NCBI RefSeq assembly: GCF_019249295.1
Contig: NZ_JAESDH010000015.1
Coordinates: 62,001 to 126,000, forward strand
DNA: 64,000 nt
DNA from: Alteromonas antoniana
Lineage (GTDB): Bacteria; Pseudomonadota; Gammaproteobacteria; Enterobacterales; Alteromonadaceae
Direction of reading: 5' to 3'
Below the pieces are notes generated by a model, which was given only the letters and a program-made list of their open reading frames with translations, made no database searches and had not been told where the DNA came from. The translations under genes and the position numbers were made by a program. Shown piece after piece: positions 14,191 through 24,674 of the stretch. How positions within the stretch are numbered: the stretch's first letter is position 1; every line of letters starts with the position of its first letter.

Positions 14191-17100
14191 ATGTGGGAGA
14201 TCTATTCCATCGGGGATTCGGCATTTTTAGAGCAGGTCTTGAACGCTGTCGCGATGATTACTGGTACAGGCGACTTTACTTCAATGGTTCGCATTGGCTT
14301 GCTCATTGGGGTATTGATGGTCTCTGTTCAGGCCTTAATGCAAGGCGGTCGTGGCATTAACTTTCAACACGTTTTAGTCTCATGGTTAGTCTTTGCAACC
14401 ATGTTTGGACCCAGTACCCGAGTGAGCATTGAGGATGCGTACACGGGACAAGTTCGAGTGGTTGATAATGTGCCCATCGGTGTTGCTGCCGCAGGCAGTA
14501 CGATTTCAACTGTCGGCTTTCAAATCACGCGATTGTTTGAAACGGCGTTCTCAACTCCCGCCATGACGGAATACGGCTTTGCATCCAGTTTACAGTCACT
14601 GATTAAAGTGAGAAAACAGGTGATGGATCGCTCGGGGTTGGGTGATGCAAATCGTGTCGGTGGCTCAGATATCGAGCAATCGTGGTTTAACTACATCAAA
14701 GAATGCACCTTGATTGGCATCGACATCGGCCAAAAGAACCTAGATCAGGTGCTGAGTGATCCTAACCCGATGACTGCGATTAGGTTTGATTCGCGCATAT
14801 ATGGCACACGCATCATGCTCAGTGGTAGCAGTAGCGATCTGGACTGCACCGATGCCTATAGCCAACTGAAACTCATGACAGAATCAACCTTCATTCCGAG
14901 GCTTAAACAGGTTCTGTCAGCCTCATTGGGGACTTCGTCAGCCACTGACACTGATGACGTGATCCGAAATGCACTGAATAACCTTGGTTTGGCTTCGGTT
15001 AACACCCAAGAGTACATGACCGCGTCAGTGCTTTTGCCTATTTATGAGCAAAGCGTGACGGGCAAGTATATGGATGATCAAGCTTTCACCGCCGCCGTTA
15101 TGGTTAATCAAGCGATTGAACAGCGCAATACACAATGGGCGGCGGAGCAGACTCTTTTCCAAAGTATCGTTCGTCCGATGATGACGTTTTTTGAGGGTTT
15201 CATTTACGCCATCACCCCTTTGATGGCCTTTGTGATAGCCCTTGGCCAAATCGGGATGCGAATGGCTGGGAAGTACTTGTTAATCCTGCTTTGGATTCAA
15301 CTTTGGATGCCTGTCATGGCTATCATTAACCTGTATATTCATTTAACCGTTGCAGGGAAAATGTCGGCTCTTGATGCCTTTGCAGGTACAGAAGTGCCAT
15401 CTTTTGCTGGGATGATGCAGATGGATTCAGTGCTGCAAACCTGGATAGCTACTGGCGGCATGTTGGCGTCGAGTGTTCCGGCAATTTCGCTCATGCTCGT
15501 GTATGGCTCAGCAATAACTGCAACCCACTTGGCTGGACGTCTTCAAAACGGTGATGCCATTGATGAAAAGATGGCAAGTCCAGATGTCGCGAAAAATGCC
15601 CCGGTGATGCAATCACAGTCAATGTTCCAAAATTCAGCCCTCACTGGTTCTGCTATGACCGGCGCGTCAAACCTACTTAGCAGTTTCTCTGTCGGAAATG
15701 CGGTGGGTTCAATGGTCGGCTCTGCAAAAGAATCCATGACTCAGGCAACTCAAGCCTTTAGCCGTCAGGTTGGCAATACCATGAGTCGAACCTTTGGTGA
15801 AAAGCTAAGTTACGACAACCTGTCTTCAGTTGGACGTCAGATCGGTTCTTCTAATTCCGCATCTAGCGCCGTTGTTAATCAGGTTACTGATGACCTGCAA
15901 ACACGGTATGGTTTCGGAGACGATAAAAAAGACGCTGTACGTGGCTTGGTATCGGGCGTGTTATCGGGAGGCCTAAGGGTCGGTGGAGATGGAACCATTA
16001 CAAATACCGGTGATAAAGAAGTAGCAGATAAAGGGTTCTTGGGAAGATTACTTGGTACAGGGGGGAATGACTCCCCACAAGGTAACTTGCCTGGAGTCGA
16101 TAAGCCTGAATCCTCAAGAGTGCCAAAAATATCACGGCTACGAGCAGGCTTGGATTTAGGTGGAAACTTTAGTGGCCAAGTTGAGTCGTCAGAAGGCAGT
16201 TCTCGATCTACGACCGCAAATACGCTCACTGGGGAGATGCAAAGCTTGGCATCGAGTGATTCACGACGTGCTGAGTATCGCGATGCAATGGTTAAGGACC
16301 TTTCAGATTCAAGACGTTCTGGCGTTGAAATGTCGTTGTCTAACCAAGACTATCAGTCACTTCAGAGTTCAGCACAAGACGTTATCACGGCATCAAACCG
16401 CTTTAGTGAGCTTGATCAGGCCAGCTACAGTCTATCAGGACAAAGGAACACGGATGGTGCGACGTTAACTCGATTAGCAGCGGATAATCCTGAAGTCATG
16501 GATTATTTAGGTCGCTATATGAACCAGCATGTTGAAGCAGGTAACCGATTACGTGAAAACCTTCCAATGTATCAGCGCTTGCTACCTGATGATAATCAGG
16601 CGTATGTGGCCGCAGCTATGGAGTCTTTAACCTATAGCAACTCCTCGACGCCCGCTGAACGAGACAATGACTATCAAGCAGCAATGACTGTTATGGCCAT
16701 GGCTACCGGAGCCGATTTACGATCTATTCAGCCACGCTCTAATGAAGGCTTGTCATCAACTGCACCTACTTTTGGTGGCACTCAAAGCCAAGTTGAATCC
16801 GGTGTTCTGGGAGGCTATGAGGATGCTGCAACAGTTCAAACGCAGTTCAATTCGGCTCAATCCGCTTACCAAACCAATCTTTCTGGTGTAGATGGACAGC
16901 TGAATGCGCATCAGCAACAAGCCCAGCAGGCCGTAGCTTCTGACACAAGTACCTATCAATCTGGACTCAACAGTGAAGCTGGCTCTCAGTGGCGATCTCG
17001 CATTATGGCTGATGATAGCGGAGTCTCAGGTGCTGAAATGTTCTTCAACAGCGCCAGTGCTATCGGTGATTTCAGTGGCAAGCATACTGATGCAGCTCTG

Positions 17101-17760
17101 CATACCCTGAATCACTTTGGCGAAGACTATGAGAGTTACAAAGAACAAGCGCTTGAAGATCCTGGCTCACGAGGTTTCTTGCACAACGCTACTGTGGCCA
17201 GCAAATCAACCTGGGATGGCTTAAAAGCCGCCGTTGATGCAGGAACCTCTTTGGAAAACCCATTGACGGCGTTTAATGATGCATACAGTGGATCGAGTTC
17301 GCAGTATGCCTCCGAAGTAAACTGGGGCACTAAGTCTGAAGCCATGTTGGCGGGGGCATTCGGTGCGGCAGTTAACAATCGATATGGTGAGTTTCTAGAG
17401 CAGTATGCTGATGATTTTAAACAGGAAGCATACAGCGAAGGGCAGAGAATGGGATTGACCCCGATTCAAAGTCAAGTTTTCGCTCAAGCTTTCAATGAAG
17501 GTTTGGCGGGGCGCGTTTTCAATTCTGAAGACTCATCGAGTTGGTCGCCTGAAATGCTTGGTCTAAGGGAGCAAATGCTAAATGAGTATCGTCAAAAGGA
17601 TGAGAGTGGCGCTTACATCTCTGACAGTGTGTCTGATGAAGATAAAGCATTTGTGGATAAGCAGATTGCAGTGATCTCAAATGCATCCCTTGCGGGAGAT
17701 TATGCTCAGAACAACTTGATCGATATTAGGGCATATAACCAGGCATCAGGAAATAAATAA
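14191..17760 (+). CDS. traG: TraG, mating-pair stabilisation and entry-exclusion target protein
   Basis: This encodes 1189 residues, full length for SXT/R391 TraG. Membrane segments are visible at about 33-52, 60-76, 330-352, 361-388 and 420-445. The large C-terminal part (from ~450) is hydrophilic, Ser/Gln-rich and partly repetitive. TraG acts in the inner membrane in mating-pair formation and is recognised by Eex in the recipient. In published work, residues 606-608 decide exclusion group: P-G-E in SXT and T-G-D in R391. Here they are T606-G607-D608 (16006-16014), so this is R391-type. The mer cluster follows directly where eex would be expected. Confidence 0.95.
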   Translation: MWEIYSIGDSAFLEQVLNAVAMITGTGDFTSMVRIGLLIGVLMVSVQALMQGGRGINFQHVLVSWLVFATMFGPSTRVSIEDAYTGQVRVVDNVPIGVAAAGSTISTVGFQITRLFETAFSTPAMTEYGFASSLQSLIKVRKQVMDRSGLGDANRVGGSDIEQSWFNYIKECTLIGIDIGQKNLDQVLSDPNPMTAIRFDSRIYGTRIMLSGSSSDLDCTDAYSQLKLMTESTFIPRLKQVLSASLGTSSATDTDDVIRNALNNLGLASVNTQEYMTASVLLPIYEQSVTGKYMDDQAFTAAVMVNQAIEQRNTQWAAEQTLFQSIVRPMMTFFEGFIYAITPLMAFVIALGQIGMRMAGKYLLILLWIQLWMPVMAIINLYIHLTVAGKMSALDAFAGTEVPSFAGMMQMDSVLQTWIATGGMLASSVPAISLMLVYGSAITATHLAGRLQNGDAIDEKMASPDVAKNAPVMQSQSMFQNSALTGSAMTGASNLLSSFSVGNAVGSMVGSAKESMTQATQAFSRQVGNTMSRTFGEKLSYDNLSSVGRQIGSSNSASSAVVNQVTDDLQTRYGFGDDKKDAVRGLVSGVLSGGLRVGGDGTITNTGDKEVADKGFLGRLLGTGGNDSPQGNLPGVDKPESSRVPKISRLRAGLDLGGNFSGQVESSEGSSRSTTANTLTGEMQSLASSDSRRAEYRDAMVKDLSDSRRSGVEMSLSNQDYQSLQSSAQDVITASNRFSELDQASYSLSGQRNTDGATLTRLAADNPEVMDYLGRYMNQHVEAGNRLRENLPMYQRLLPDDNQAYVAAAMESLTYSNSSTPAERDNDYQAAMTVMAMATGADLRSIQPRSNEGLSSTAPTFGGTQSQVESGVLGGYEDAATVQTQFNSAQSAYQTNLSGVDGQLNAHQQQAQQAVASDTSTYQSGLNSEAGSQWRSRIMADDSGVSGAEMFFNSASAIGDFSGKHTDAALHTLNHFGEDYESYKEQALEDPGSRGFLHNATVASKSTWDGLKAAVDAGTSLENPLTAFNDAYSGSSSQYASEVNWGTKSEAMLAGAFGAAVNNRYGEFLEQYADDFKQEAYSEGQRMGLTPIQSQVFAQAFNEGLAGRVFNSEDSSSWSPEMLGLREQMLNEYRQKDESGAYISDSVSDEDKAFVDKQIAVISNASLAGDYAQNNLIDIRAYNQASGNK

Positions 17761-17817
17761 AACAAGGAGTAGAAGCTCAAGGCTAACGAAGTTTTATGGC
17801 TTAATTACGTAGATAGG

Positions 17818-17855
17818 GATATATTTCTCCGTACTTAGATACGGAGAAATATATC
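17818..17855. promoter_or_regulatory. MerR-type operator upstream of merR (16-bp perfect inverted repeat)
   Basis: GATATATTTCTCCGTA (17818-17833) and TACGGAGAAATATATC (17840-17855) form a perfect inverted repeat around CTTAGA. Its core CTCCGTAC...TACGGAG matches the MerR operator. The right arm also contains GGAG (17843-17846), the only Shine-Dalgarno candidate for merR ATG 17858. The site could therefore act on transcription, on translation through an RNA hairpin, or both. Confidence 0.7.
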
Positions 17856-17857
17856 AC

Positions 17858-18247
17858 ATGTACACAATTGGAAAATTAGCCGAACAAGCTAGTATCAATG
17901 TTGAGACTGTTCGTTATTACGAACGACGTGGTCTTATAGAAAAACCTGAAAAACCGCATCTAGGCTACCGACTTTATCCTTTGGCAACATTAAACCGAAT
18001 AAAATTCATTAAACGTTCCCAAGATCTTGGGTTCACTTTGGAAGAAATCTCCAATTTACTCAGCCTTAATGACACTCCCTGTATAGAAGTGCAAGAAATG
18101 ACTTTACACAAGCTTGCAAGTGTGAAAGCCAAAATAGCAGGTCTTCGCCGCTTAGAAACCGTTCTCACAGAATTATTGAATGAGTGTAATTCTAATACTA
18201 ACCAATCCCACTGTCCCATTATTGATTCCCTACTTCCTGAAGATTAA
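17858..18247 (+). CDS. merR: MerR, mercury-responsive regulator
   Basis: This encodes 129 residues. The N-terminal winged-helix starts YTIGKLAEQASINVETVRYYERRGL. Three conserved Hg(II) cysteines are present: C79 in DTPCIE, C110 in NECNSN and C119 in SHCPII (numbering approximate), separated by the long dimerisation helix. MerR represses the mer promoter without Hg(II) and activates it by DNA untwisting when Hg(II) is bound. Unlike the usual Gram-negative layout, where merR is divergent, this gene points the same way as merTPCA and has its own operator just upstream, suggesting autoregulation. Confidence 0.93.
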   Translation: MYTIGKLAEQASINVETVRYYERRGLIEKPEKPHLGYRLYPLATLNRIKFIKRSQDLGFTLEEISNLLSLNDTPCIEVQEMTLHKLASVKAKIAGLRRLETVLTELLNECNSNTNQSHCPIIDSLLPED

Positions 18248-18266
18248 TAATGAGTCAAATTTTATC

Positions 18267-18298
18267 TTGACTCCGTAGTTGGGTACGGGGTTTAAGCT
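18267..18298 (+). promoter_or_regulatory. mer operator-promoter for merTPCA
   Basis: -35 TTGACT (18267-18272), a dyad CTCCGTA...TACGGGG (18271-18290) and a -10-like TAAGCT (18293-18298). The spacer is 20 bases, longer than the usual 17. The over-long spacer with the dyad between the two elements is the hallmark of MerR-activated promoters. Confidence 0.85.
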
Positions 18299-18331
18299 TG
18301 TTTTACTAAAGTACGATAAGTAGAGTGAGTT

Positions 18332-18679
18332 ATGTCAAAAAGTAATCCCAACTTTCCAATCATCGGCGGTGTTATTGCCGCTATTGGCGCTGGTCTTTGC
18401 TGCGCTGGTCCTTTCGTCTTGTTGCTGCTAGGCGTGAGTGGCTCCTGGATTGGTAATTTAACCTTGTTAGAACCTTATCGTCCCATTTTTATCCTGCTGG
18501 TTTTAGCCTTATTTGGCTTCGCAGGCTGGAAGGTCTATCGCCCCGTCGAGGACTGTGAGCCAGGCACCGCCTGTGCAGTTCCTCAAGTGCGAAAACGTCG
18601 GCAGGTGATCTTTTGGTTAACGGCACTGACTGCGTTGGTTTTAGTCACCAGTAATTATTGGATTGTCTGGTTTGCCTGA
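18332..18679 (+). CDS. merT: MerT, inner-membrane mercuric ion transporter
   Basis: This encodes 115 residues with three membrane segments (about 11-33, 46-65, 90-110). The vicinal cysteine pair in the first segment (GAGLCCAGPFVLL) and the cysteine pair in the cytoplasmic loop (DCEPGTACAV) are the Hg(II) relay residues. MerT takes Hg(II) from MerP and passes it to cytoplasmic MerA. Expression is from the MerR-controlled promoter just upstream. Confidence 0.95.
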   Translation: MSKSNPNFPIIGGVIAAIGAGLCCAGPFVLLLLGVSGSWIGNLTLLEPYRPIFILLVLALFGFAGWKVYRPVEDCEPGTACAVPQVRKRRQVIFWLTALTALVLVTSNYWIVWFA

Positions 18680-18738
18680 TGACGATTTCTAACCTTTTAT
18701 TTTGATTAAATCTTTATGGCTTGCTCTTGGAGAAAATT

Positions 18739-19014
18739 ATGAAAACACTCGCCCTAATGTCCCTGTTCGTACTGACCAGCCTGAACGCTTTAGCTGCCCC
18801 GAAAACAGTTACTTTGGAAGTCCCAACCATGAACTGTGTGACCTGTCCCTTTACCGTGGAAAAAGCCTTACAAAAAGTCGATGGCGTCAGTAAAGCCGAA
18901 GTGACCTTTAAGACCAAACTGGCGGTGGTCACCTTCGACGACGAAAAAACCACGGTAAAAGCACTGACCGAAGCCACCACTAACGCGGGTTATCCGTCAA
19001 CGCTCAAGGAGTAA
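18739..19014 (+). CDS. merP: MerP, periplasmic mercury-binding protein
   Basis: This encodes 91 residues from ATG 18739 (GGAG 8 bases upstream; an in-frame TTG at 18721 is rejected). The signal peptide covers residues 1-20 (ending ALAA). The mature protein is a heavy-metal-associated fold with the metal motif M-N-C-V-T-C instead of the more common GMTCxxC, with both cysteines kept. It scavenges Hg(II) in the periplasm and hands it to MerT. Confidence 0.95.
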   Translation: MKTLALMSLFVLTSLNALAAPKTVTLEVPTMNCVTCPFTVEKALQKVDGVSKAEVTFKTKLAVVTFDDEKTTVKALTEATTNAGYPSTLKE

Positions 19015-19023
19015 AGCATAGAA

Positions 19024-19437
19024 ATGCTAATACGGTTACTGACCCGGTTCGGCGATAAGATTAGCTCATTGGGCGCGCTGGTTTCTGCTATGGGATGCGC
19101 CATGTGTTTCCCGGCCATTGCCAGTCTGGGCGCTGCGGTAGGACTGGGTTTTCTCAGCCAATGGGAAGGTCTGTTTGTTAGCACGCTATTACCCCTGTTT
19201 GCCTGGATTGCCTTGGTACTCAACGGACTTGGCTGGTTCAGCCACCGGCAATGGCACCGTAGTGCGCTGGGTGTGGCCGGCCCCATTTTATTGCTGTTAT
19301 CGCTCTATCCGTTTTTCCAGTACGGCTGGAGCAGCTATGTCACCTATTCAGCATTAGGCCTGATGGTTGCCGTATCGCTTTGGGATATTTTTTCACCGGC
19401 GAATAAACGCTGTGATGATGACAGCTGTGCTGTTTAA
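19024..19437 (+). CDS. merC: MerC, inner-membrane mercury transporter
   Basis: This encodes 137 residues with four membrane segments. The Hg-binding cysteines are in GCAMCFPAIASLGAA in the first segment, and two more cysteines are near the C-terminus (KRCDDDSCAV). MerC is a second Hg(II) uptake protein found in Tn21-like operons. It starts nine bases after merP. Confidence 0.93.
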   Translation: MLIRLLTRFGDKISSLGALVSAMGCAMCFPAIASLGAAVGLGFLSQWEGLFVSTLLPLFAWIALVLNGLGWFSHRQWHRSALGVAGPILLLLSLYPFFQYGWSSYVTYSALGLMVAVSLWDIFSPANKRCDDDSCAV

Positions 19438-19465
19438 CACGACGCAATGCCTGACTACTATTTGA

Positions 19466-21148
<1,683 letters not shown>

Positions 21149-21253
21149 CGAACTTGAGTTGATCCGTATTCATTGATGGAAATGGCATTTTTCATTCGTA
21201 GTACGAAAGTGCCAATCAATTTTTTGAGTATAAGTAAAAAAGCAGTCAATTTA

Positions 21254-21685
21254 CTATGACCTTGTTTTTTTAGGGAGGATAGATGAGCGACCATCTGCAA
21301 ATTCGTTTACCCAGTACCAATATTTTTTTTCGCTCAGGCTTAGTTCTCGACCGGTATCTTTCAGTTGTCTTTGAAATAAATGGATTAGTCCGCTTAAGCC
21401 TAAGAAGGCTAAACCGACACATAAAATTGTCCAACTCGCTTGCCAATATGCGATTGCTACAAGCATAGTGATGATGGCTATAAGTCCGATGGGATTACAG
21501 GTCGCTTTGAATCCCAAGTAGCTGAAAAAAACGACGGTGCAAATCAGAAATGGCAAAGCCGCTAACTTGGCAGATGCCGTTAATATTTCTGAGGGAAAAA
21601 AATGAGCCGCAGCCAAAGTCGCCAGAAAAAGCCCCAGTGATATAAACCAGCAGCGTGCTGGTAAAGATTTAAGTAATTTTATCAT
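21254..21685 (-). CDS. eex: Eex, entry exclusion inner-membrane protein
   Basis: This encodes 143 residues from ATG 21685 (MIKLLKSLPARCWFISLG). The in-frame GTG at 21706 is rejected because GAGAG lies at the right distance before ATG 21685 and because 143 aa is the known Eex length. About four hydrophobic segments (10-30, 38-58, 62-80, 85-102) are followed by a charged cytoplasmic tail. Eex in the recipient recognises TraG of the same exclusion group in the donor and blocks redundant transfer. TraG here is R391-type, so Eex should be EexR-like; that is inferred, not read from Eex itself. It is on the opposite strand to traG and separated from it by the mer cluster. Confidence 0.82.
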   Translation of the reverse strand: MIKLLKSLPARCWFISLGLFLATLAAAHFFPSEILTASAKLAALPFLICTVVFFSYLGFKATCNPIGLIAIITMLVAIAYWQASWTILCVGLAFLGLSGLIHLFQRQLKDTGRELSLSEKKYWYWVNEFADGRSSILPKKTRS

Positions 21686-21739
21686 CTTAGTACTCTCAAA
21701 GTGCACGGGCGGTGCACAATCAAATCATGCATCAGCATG

Positions 21740-22273
21740 TTAGTTCTCAAAAAGTGCTCTAGTGGTTTGCTCGGCCATAATCTCACACACAGGACATTTA
21801 AGCTGAATGCGCTGTTGAGATACCGTCAAATACAGACTGCCGCATCGACACCGGTGTAAGGATGCAAGCTGTGATCTTAAATCACGAGCTAGAACCCAAC
21901 CTTCATTGATGGTCAGTTTTTTCCAGGGGATCTCAGCTGGAAGATCTGCCTCTTCTCTTGCAACCAAGTACGCATCGTAAGCCTTCATCAAAGCATCGAT
22001 ATTTAATTTCTTGTAGACATTATCACCACCAATATTGACATAAAGCGCCATCAGCAGGGAGCCTTCAACTAGGGCTCTTCTGCTTTTAACGATGGCATCA
22101 GATTCTGGCAATTGACCAGGACAAGGTGACTTGCCAGTCACTTCTTTGTGCAGCCTTCTGATAATGTGGATTGGCAAACCTGTATCGAGCGCGATAATGG
22201 TCGTTCGAAATCCGTACTTAATAAGCAGCGAGGCTCGGGTAAACAGCTCACTTTTGGACAGGTTATCAATCAT
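21740..22273 (-). CDS. setC: SetC, FlhC-like transcription activator subunit
   Basis: This encodes 177 residues. The FlhC-type N-terminal helices (SELFTRASLLIKYGFRTTIIALDTGLP) are followed by a C-terminal zinc site with four cysteines: C142/C144 in HRCRCGS and C160/C163 in LKCPVCE (approximate). With SetD it forms the master activator that turns on int, xis and transfer genes of SXT/R391 elements. Its ATG overlaps the setD stop (ATGA), so the subunits are coupled. It is the last gene of the SetR-repressed leftward operon. Confidence 0.93.
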   Translation of the reverse strand: MIDNLSKSELFTRASLLIKYGFRTTIIALDTGLPIHIIRRLHKEVTGKSPCPGQLPESDAIVKSRRALVEGSLLMALYVNIGGDNVYKKLNIDALMKAYDAYLVAREEADLPAEIPWKKLTINEGWVLARDLRSQLASLHRCRCGSLYLTVSQQRIQLKCPVCEIMAEQTTRALFEN

Positions 22274-22569
22274 GCATCCCCCTTGTTGTTTAGGGTTGAT
22301 AATAAATAAGCGATTCTTGGGATACCTGTACCTTTGCTCTTCACCATCTCAATCAGTTGGCTTTGGTTACCCCTTGGTTGAAACAGCATGAATGATGAGG
22401 TCGCCACTCGTTGCAGGTCGTCAACACCGGCATTAATCAGTGCATCCACCACGTCGCGTGTAAGTCCAAAGCGCAAGACCGCCTCTTGCGGATCAATGCG
22501 CGCCAATTCACGTGCTGCGTGTAGGTACGCCAAATTTAATTGATAGAAGTCTTGTTGATTGGTTGTCAT
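22270..22569 (-). CDS. setD: SetD, FlhD-like transcription activator subunit
   Basis: This encodes 99 residues of all-helical FlhD type (YQLNLAYLHAARELARIDPQEAVLRFGL, then a helix-turn-helix-like DVVDALINAGVDDLQRVA). It is the partner of SetC; the complex is required for ICE gene activation. It starts inside the stop of the lytic transglycosylase gene and overlaps setC by four bases, so the operon is translated as a chain. Confidence 0.9.
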   Translation of the reverse strand: MTTNQQDFYQLNLAYLHAARELARIDPQEAVLRFGLTRDVVDALINAGVDDLQRVATSSFMLFQPRGNQSQLIEMVKSKGTGIPRIAYLLSTLNNKGDA

Positions 22570-23114
22570 TGACGGACCTCCAGTTCATGTAAAATATTGC
22601 GATAGATAGAAAGCACTCTTTGCCCATACCAGCGTGCACGATCTTCGTTCCAACTGTGATAGCGGCCTATGCCAAGCTCTAAATCATTTGGTGAAGACTT
22701 GATTGCTTCGGCCAAAATACTTGAGCCGACCGTAAGGTTGGTGATGGGGTCTAGCAGTTCCGCTGCTGAGCTCACCCGATGCCCATGCCAATGCAAATTG
22801 ATTTGCATAAGGCCAATATCGAGCTGATATTTTTCAGTCTCTTGCAGTGCCTGGTTTAACAGTTGCTCTGCTTCTGTCTTAGATTTGGCGTAGGTTGCGT
22901 TTGAACCATTGCGAATTGCGTATGGCCATGGACTGGTCATGTTGAGACCACGATGTGAGGCCGACTCAGCCAAGGCAACGGCGTAGAGCATGACTGGATC
23001 AATACCAACGCTTTGTGCTGCTTTTTCCCACTGATAGCCCGGAAACGCATAGACTGAAGTGCTTGCGGACATGGCTATCACTAGGGCAATGGTTTTTGCT
23101 TTAATCGTTTTCAT
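22566..23114 (-). CDS. Lytic transglycosylase (SLT type)
   Basis: This encodes 182 residues with a signal peptide (MKTIKAKTIALVIAMSASTSVYA). The SLT catalytic region is visible: ALAESASH holds the catalytic glutamate (about E51), followed by DIGLMQINLHWHGHR and IGRYHSWNE. It should open peptidoglycan locally in the periplasm for the transfer apparatus. The gene belongs to the regulatory operon rather than the tra operon, so it is induced together with setDC. GAGGA precedes the ATG inside the upstream gene's end. Confidence 0.9.
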   Translation of the reverse strand: MKTIKAKTIALVIAMSASTSVYAFPGYQWEKAAQSVGIDPVMLYAVALAESASHRGLNMTSPWPYAIRNGSNATYAKSKTEAEQLLNQALQETEKYQLDIGLMQINLHWHGHRVSSAAELLDPITNLTVGSSILAEAIKSSPNDLELGIGRYHSWNEDRARWYGQRVLSIYRNILHELEVRQ

Positions 23115-23763
23115 TTTTGTCCTCTAATTGATTTCCGAGAAGCGCCTGAATGGCTTTCGGGCTTATTCTTTTTAATGGCACTGCGCTAAAGTCGGCGATG
23201 CCTCTCGTATAAACTTGTGCCGCTTTTGACCAGTCGCCTACGGCAACAGGCGCTTGCATATCAAATCCTTTTTGCTGGTTCTGATGGTCTGCAATACCCT
23301 GTAATAGCCTTGGGTATTCACCCACTTCGTCCCGTAGCAAGTAAGCCTGGTAGCGTGTTAAAAACTCTTTTTGCTTAAAGGGGTATTCCCTGTCATCAAC
23401 CTTGCAGAGTTCAACCCATCCACCCATGTCTGAAATCACGCGGTGGATAAGCGCATCGTCAAACATCACGGATGTCCAAGCGCCAACCTGACGAACAGCC
23501 TTGTCAACTTTGTTCCAAGCAACCATGGCTCTTGAACCTGAGTTGCCGTCGATATGCTTGATGACGTCAGCGGGCTTTGGAAAAAATTGCCCAGTATCCG
23601 GTGATTGAATATGCCGAGTCAGACCGATTCGCACTTCTTCAATGCTATAAGCACGAAGGGCTTCAAATGCGATGGATAGCAATTGTGGTGATACGCTTTT
23701 GCCATACATGGCCCAAGCTGCTCCCCAAACTTCAGCAAACTCGCGTTTATCAACCTCCTGCAC
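23101..23763 (-). CDS. DUF6475-like phage-type replication accessory protein
   Basis: This encodes about 220 residues from GTG 23763, which follows GGGAGG and overlaps the upstream gene by only 14 bases. A longer in-frame start at 23829 would overlap it by 80 bases and lacks a clear Shine-Dalgarno. The sequence KREFAEVWGAAWAMYGKSVS, then GQFFPKPADVIKHI, is typical of DUF6475 proteins found next to phage replication genes. The rest is mixed helix with a basic C-terminus. It holds the place of a lambda P-like partner in this lambda-like layout, but no helicase-loader motif is seen. The function in ICE replication or maintenance is inferred. Confidence 0.72.
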   Translation of the reverse strand: MQEVDKREFAEVWGAAWAMYGKSVSPQLLSIAFEALRAYSIEEVRIGLTRHIQSPDTGQFFPKPADVIKHIDGNSGSRAMVAWNKVDKAVRQVGAWTSVMFDDALIHRVISDMGGWVELCKVDDREYPFKQKEFLTRYQAYLLRDEVGEYPRLLQGIADHQNQQKGFDMQAPVAVGDWSKAAQVYTRGIADFSAVPLKRISPKAIQALLGNQLEDKNEND

Positions 23764-24619
23764 TTGAACGAACCTCCCGAATACCTGGTCCGGCCCAGCT
23801 TTCAGCAATGCGGCGATTGCTTTCTTCAATATTCAATTGGTGATTGCTGCCCTTTAGGCTCGTCGATGATTGCTGTACTTCATCAATGCGAACGTACTCG
23901 TCTTCCCATTGCCGGTTTAAAAGCCAGTTATGTGGCATAGGGGTCTTAGTCCGATCTTGATACTGTAATCGGTTGTCTCGTTGCTCTTTCCAGCGTGTTA
24001 GCACTTCCAAGGCGAGTTCATGGTCTTCATTGAGGCCCATGCGTAGCCATTCTTCTTTGGCTTTCGCTTTTTTTTCTTTGCGTATTTGTACATCCCAGAA
24101 GTCTTCAAACTGTATGTGGTCAACAGTTTTAACTGTTGGTTTATTGCTTCTCTCAGAGTCATCCGACCGTTGAGAGTCCCTTACCGGGTTGCCATCAGGC
24201 ATAAACAATGATGAAAATTCTTCTGGTAGCCGAGCTTGAAAAGCGGCAAGAGATTTCAAAAGCGATGCCATACCAATGAAGTCGGCAGGTACATCTTTAA
24301 GCAACCGAAAGGCTGCCTTACCTTGGTTTGGGTTTTCGATTGGGTTGTGCTTCAGAAAGCTTCGAATCAAAGTCCAACCAGATCCCTCGCAACGAATCAG
24401 GAACTGATCTTGTTCTAACTCACTTAACGTCTTGGCAACCTGTTGCTCATCCCAGTTCAAGTCAGAAGCAACGTAACCAATCGGCAGTCGAAAGCAGCCA
24501 AGCAAATTACAATGTGGGCATGTAAGCAAATACAGTCCTAGCAACTTCGCTGAGTCACTCCAGGACAAAACATTTTGCTTTAGCCAAAAGCGGGTATAGA
24601 CCTTGCCATAATCACGCAT
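23750..24619 (-). CDS. Phage O-like replication/DNA-binding protein
   Basis: This encodes 289 residues. Residues 1-100 (MRDYGKVYTRFWLKQNVLSWSDSAKLLGLYLLT... and FLKHNPIENPNQGK) match the winged-helix N-terminus of phage replication initiator-like proteins. A linker rich in Ser/Asp follows (145-165). The C-terminal region with FEDFWDV...KKAKAKEEW and TRWKEQRDNRLQYQDRTKTPMPHNWLLNRQWED resembles DnaT/DnaD-like helicase-loading segments of these proteins. Its position after a Cro-like gene mirrors lambda cro-O-P. SXT/R391 elements replicate as rolling circles, so its exact use is open. No strong Shine-Dalgarno precedes ATG 24619. Confidence 0.75.
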   Translation of the reverse strand: MRDYGKVYTRFWLKQNVLSWSDSAKLLGLYLLTCPHCNLLGCFRLPIGYVASDLNWDEQQVAKTLSELEQDQFLIRCEGSGWTLIRSFLKHNPIENPNQGKAAFRLLKDVPADFIGMASLLKSLAAFQARLPEEFSSLFMPDGNPVRDSQRSDDSERSNKPTVKTVDHIQFEDFWDVQIRKEKKAKAKEEWLRMGLNEDHELALEVLTRWKEQRDNRLQYQDRTKTPMPHNWLLNRQWEDEYVRIDEVQQSSTSLKGSNHQLNIEESNRRIAESWAGPGIREVRSSAGG

Positions 24620-24674
24620 GGAGGAACTCGCTTTTGTGTTTACGTAAAATGCTGACCATTATTTGCCCTTAATC

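Noticed and set aside
21283-21468. Plus-strand frame with a good GGGAGGA and ATG after merA
   Set aside because: It is antisense to eex over its whole length, has no recognisable content, and eex is the better supported gene.
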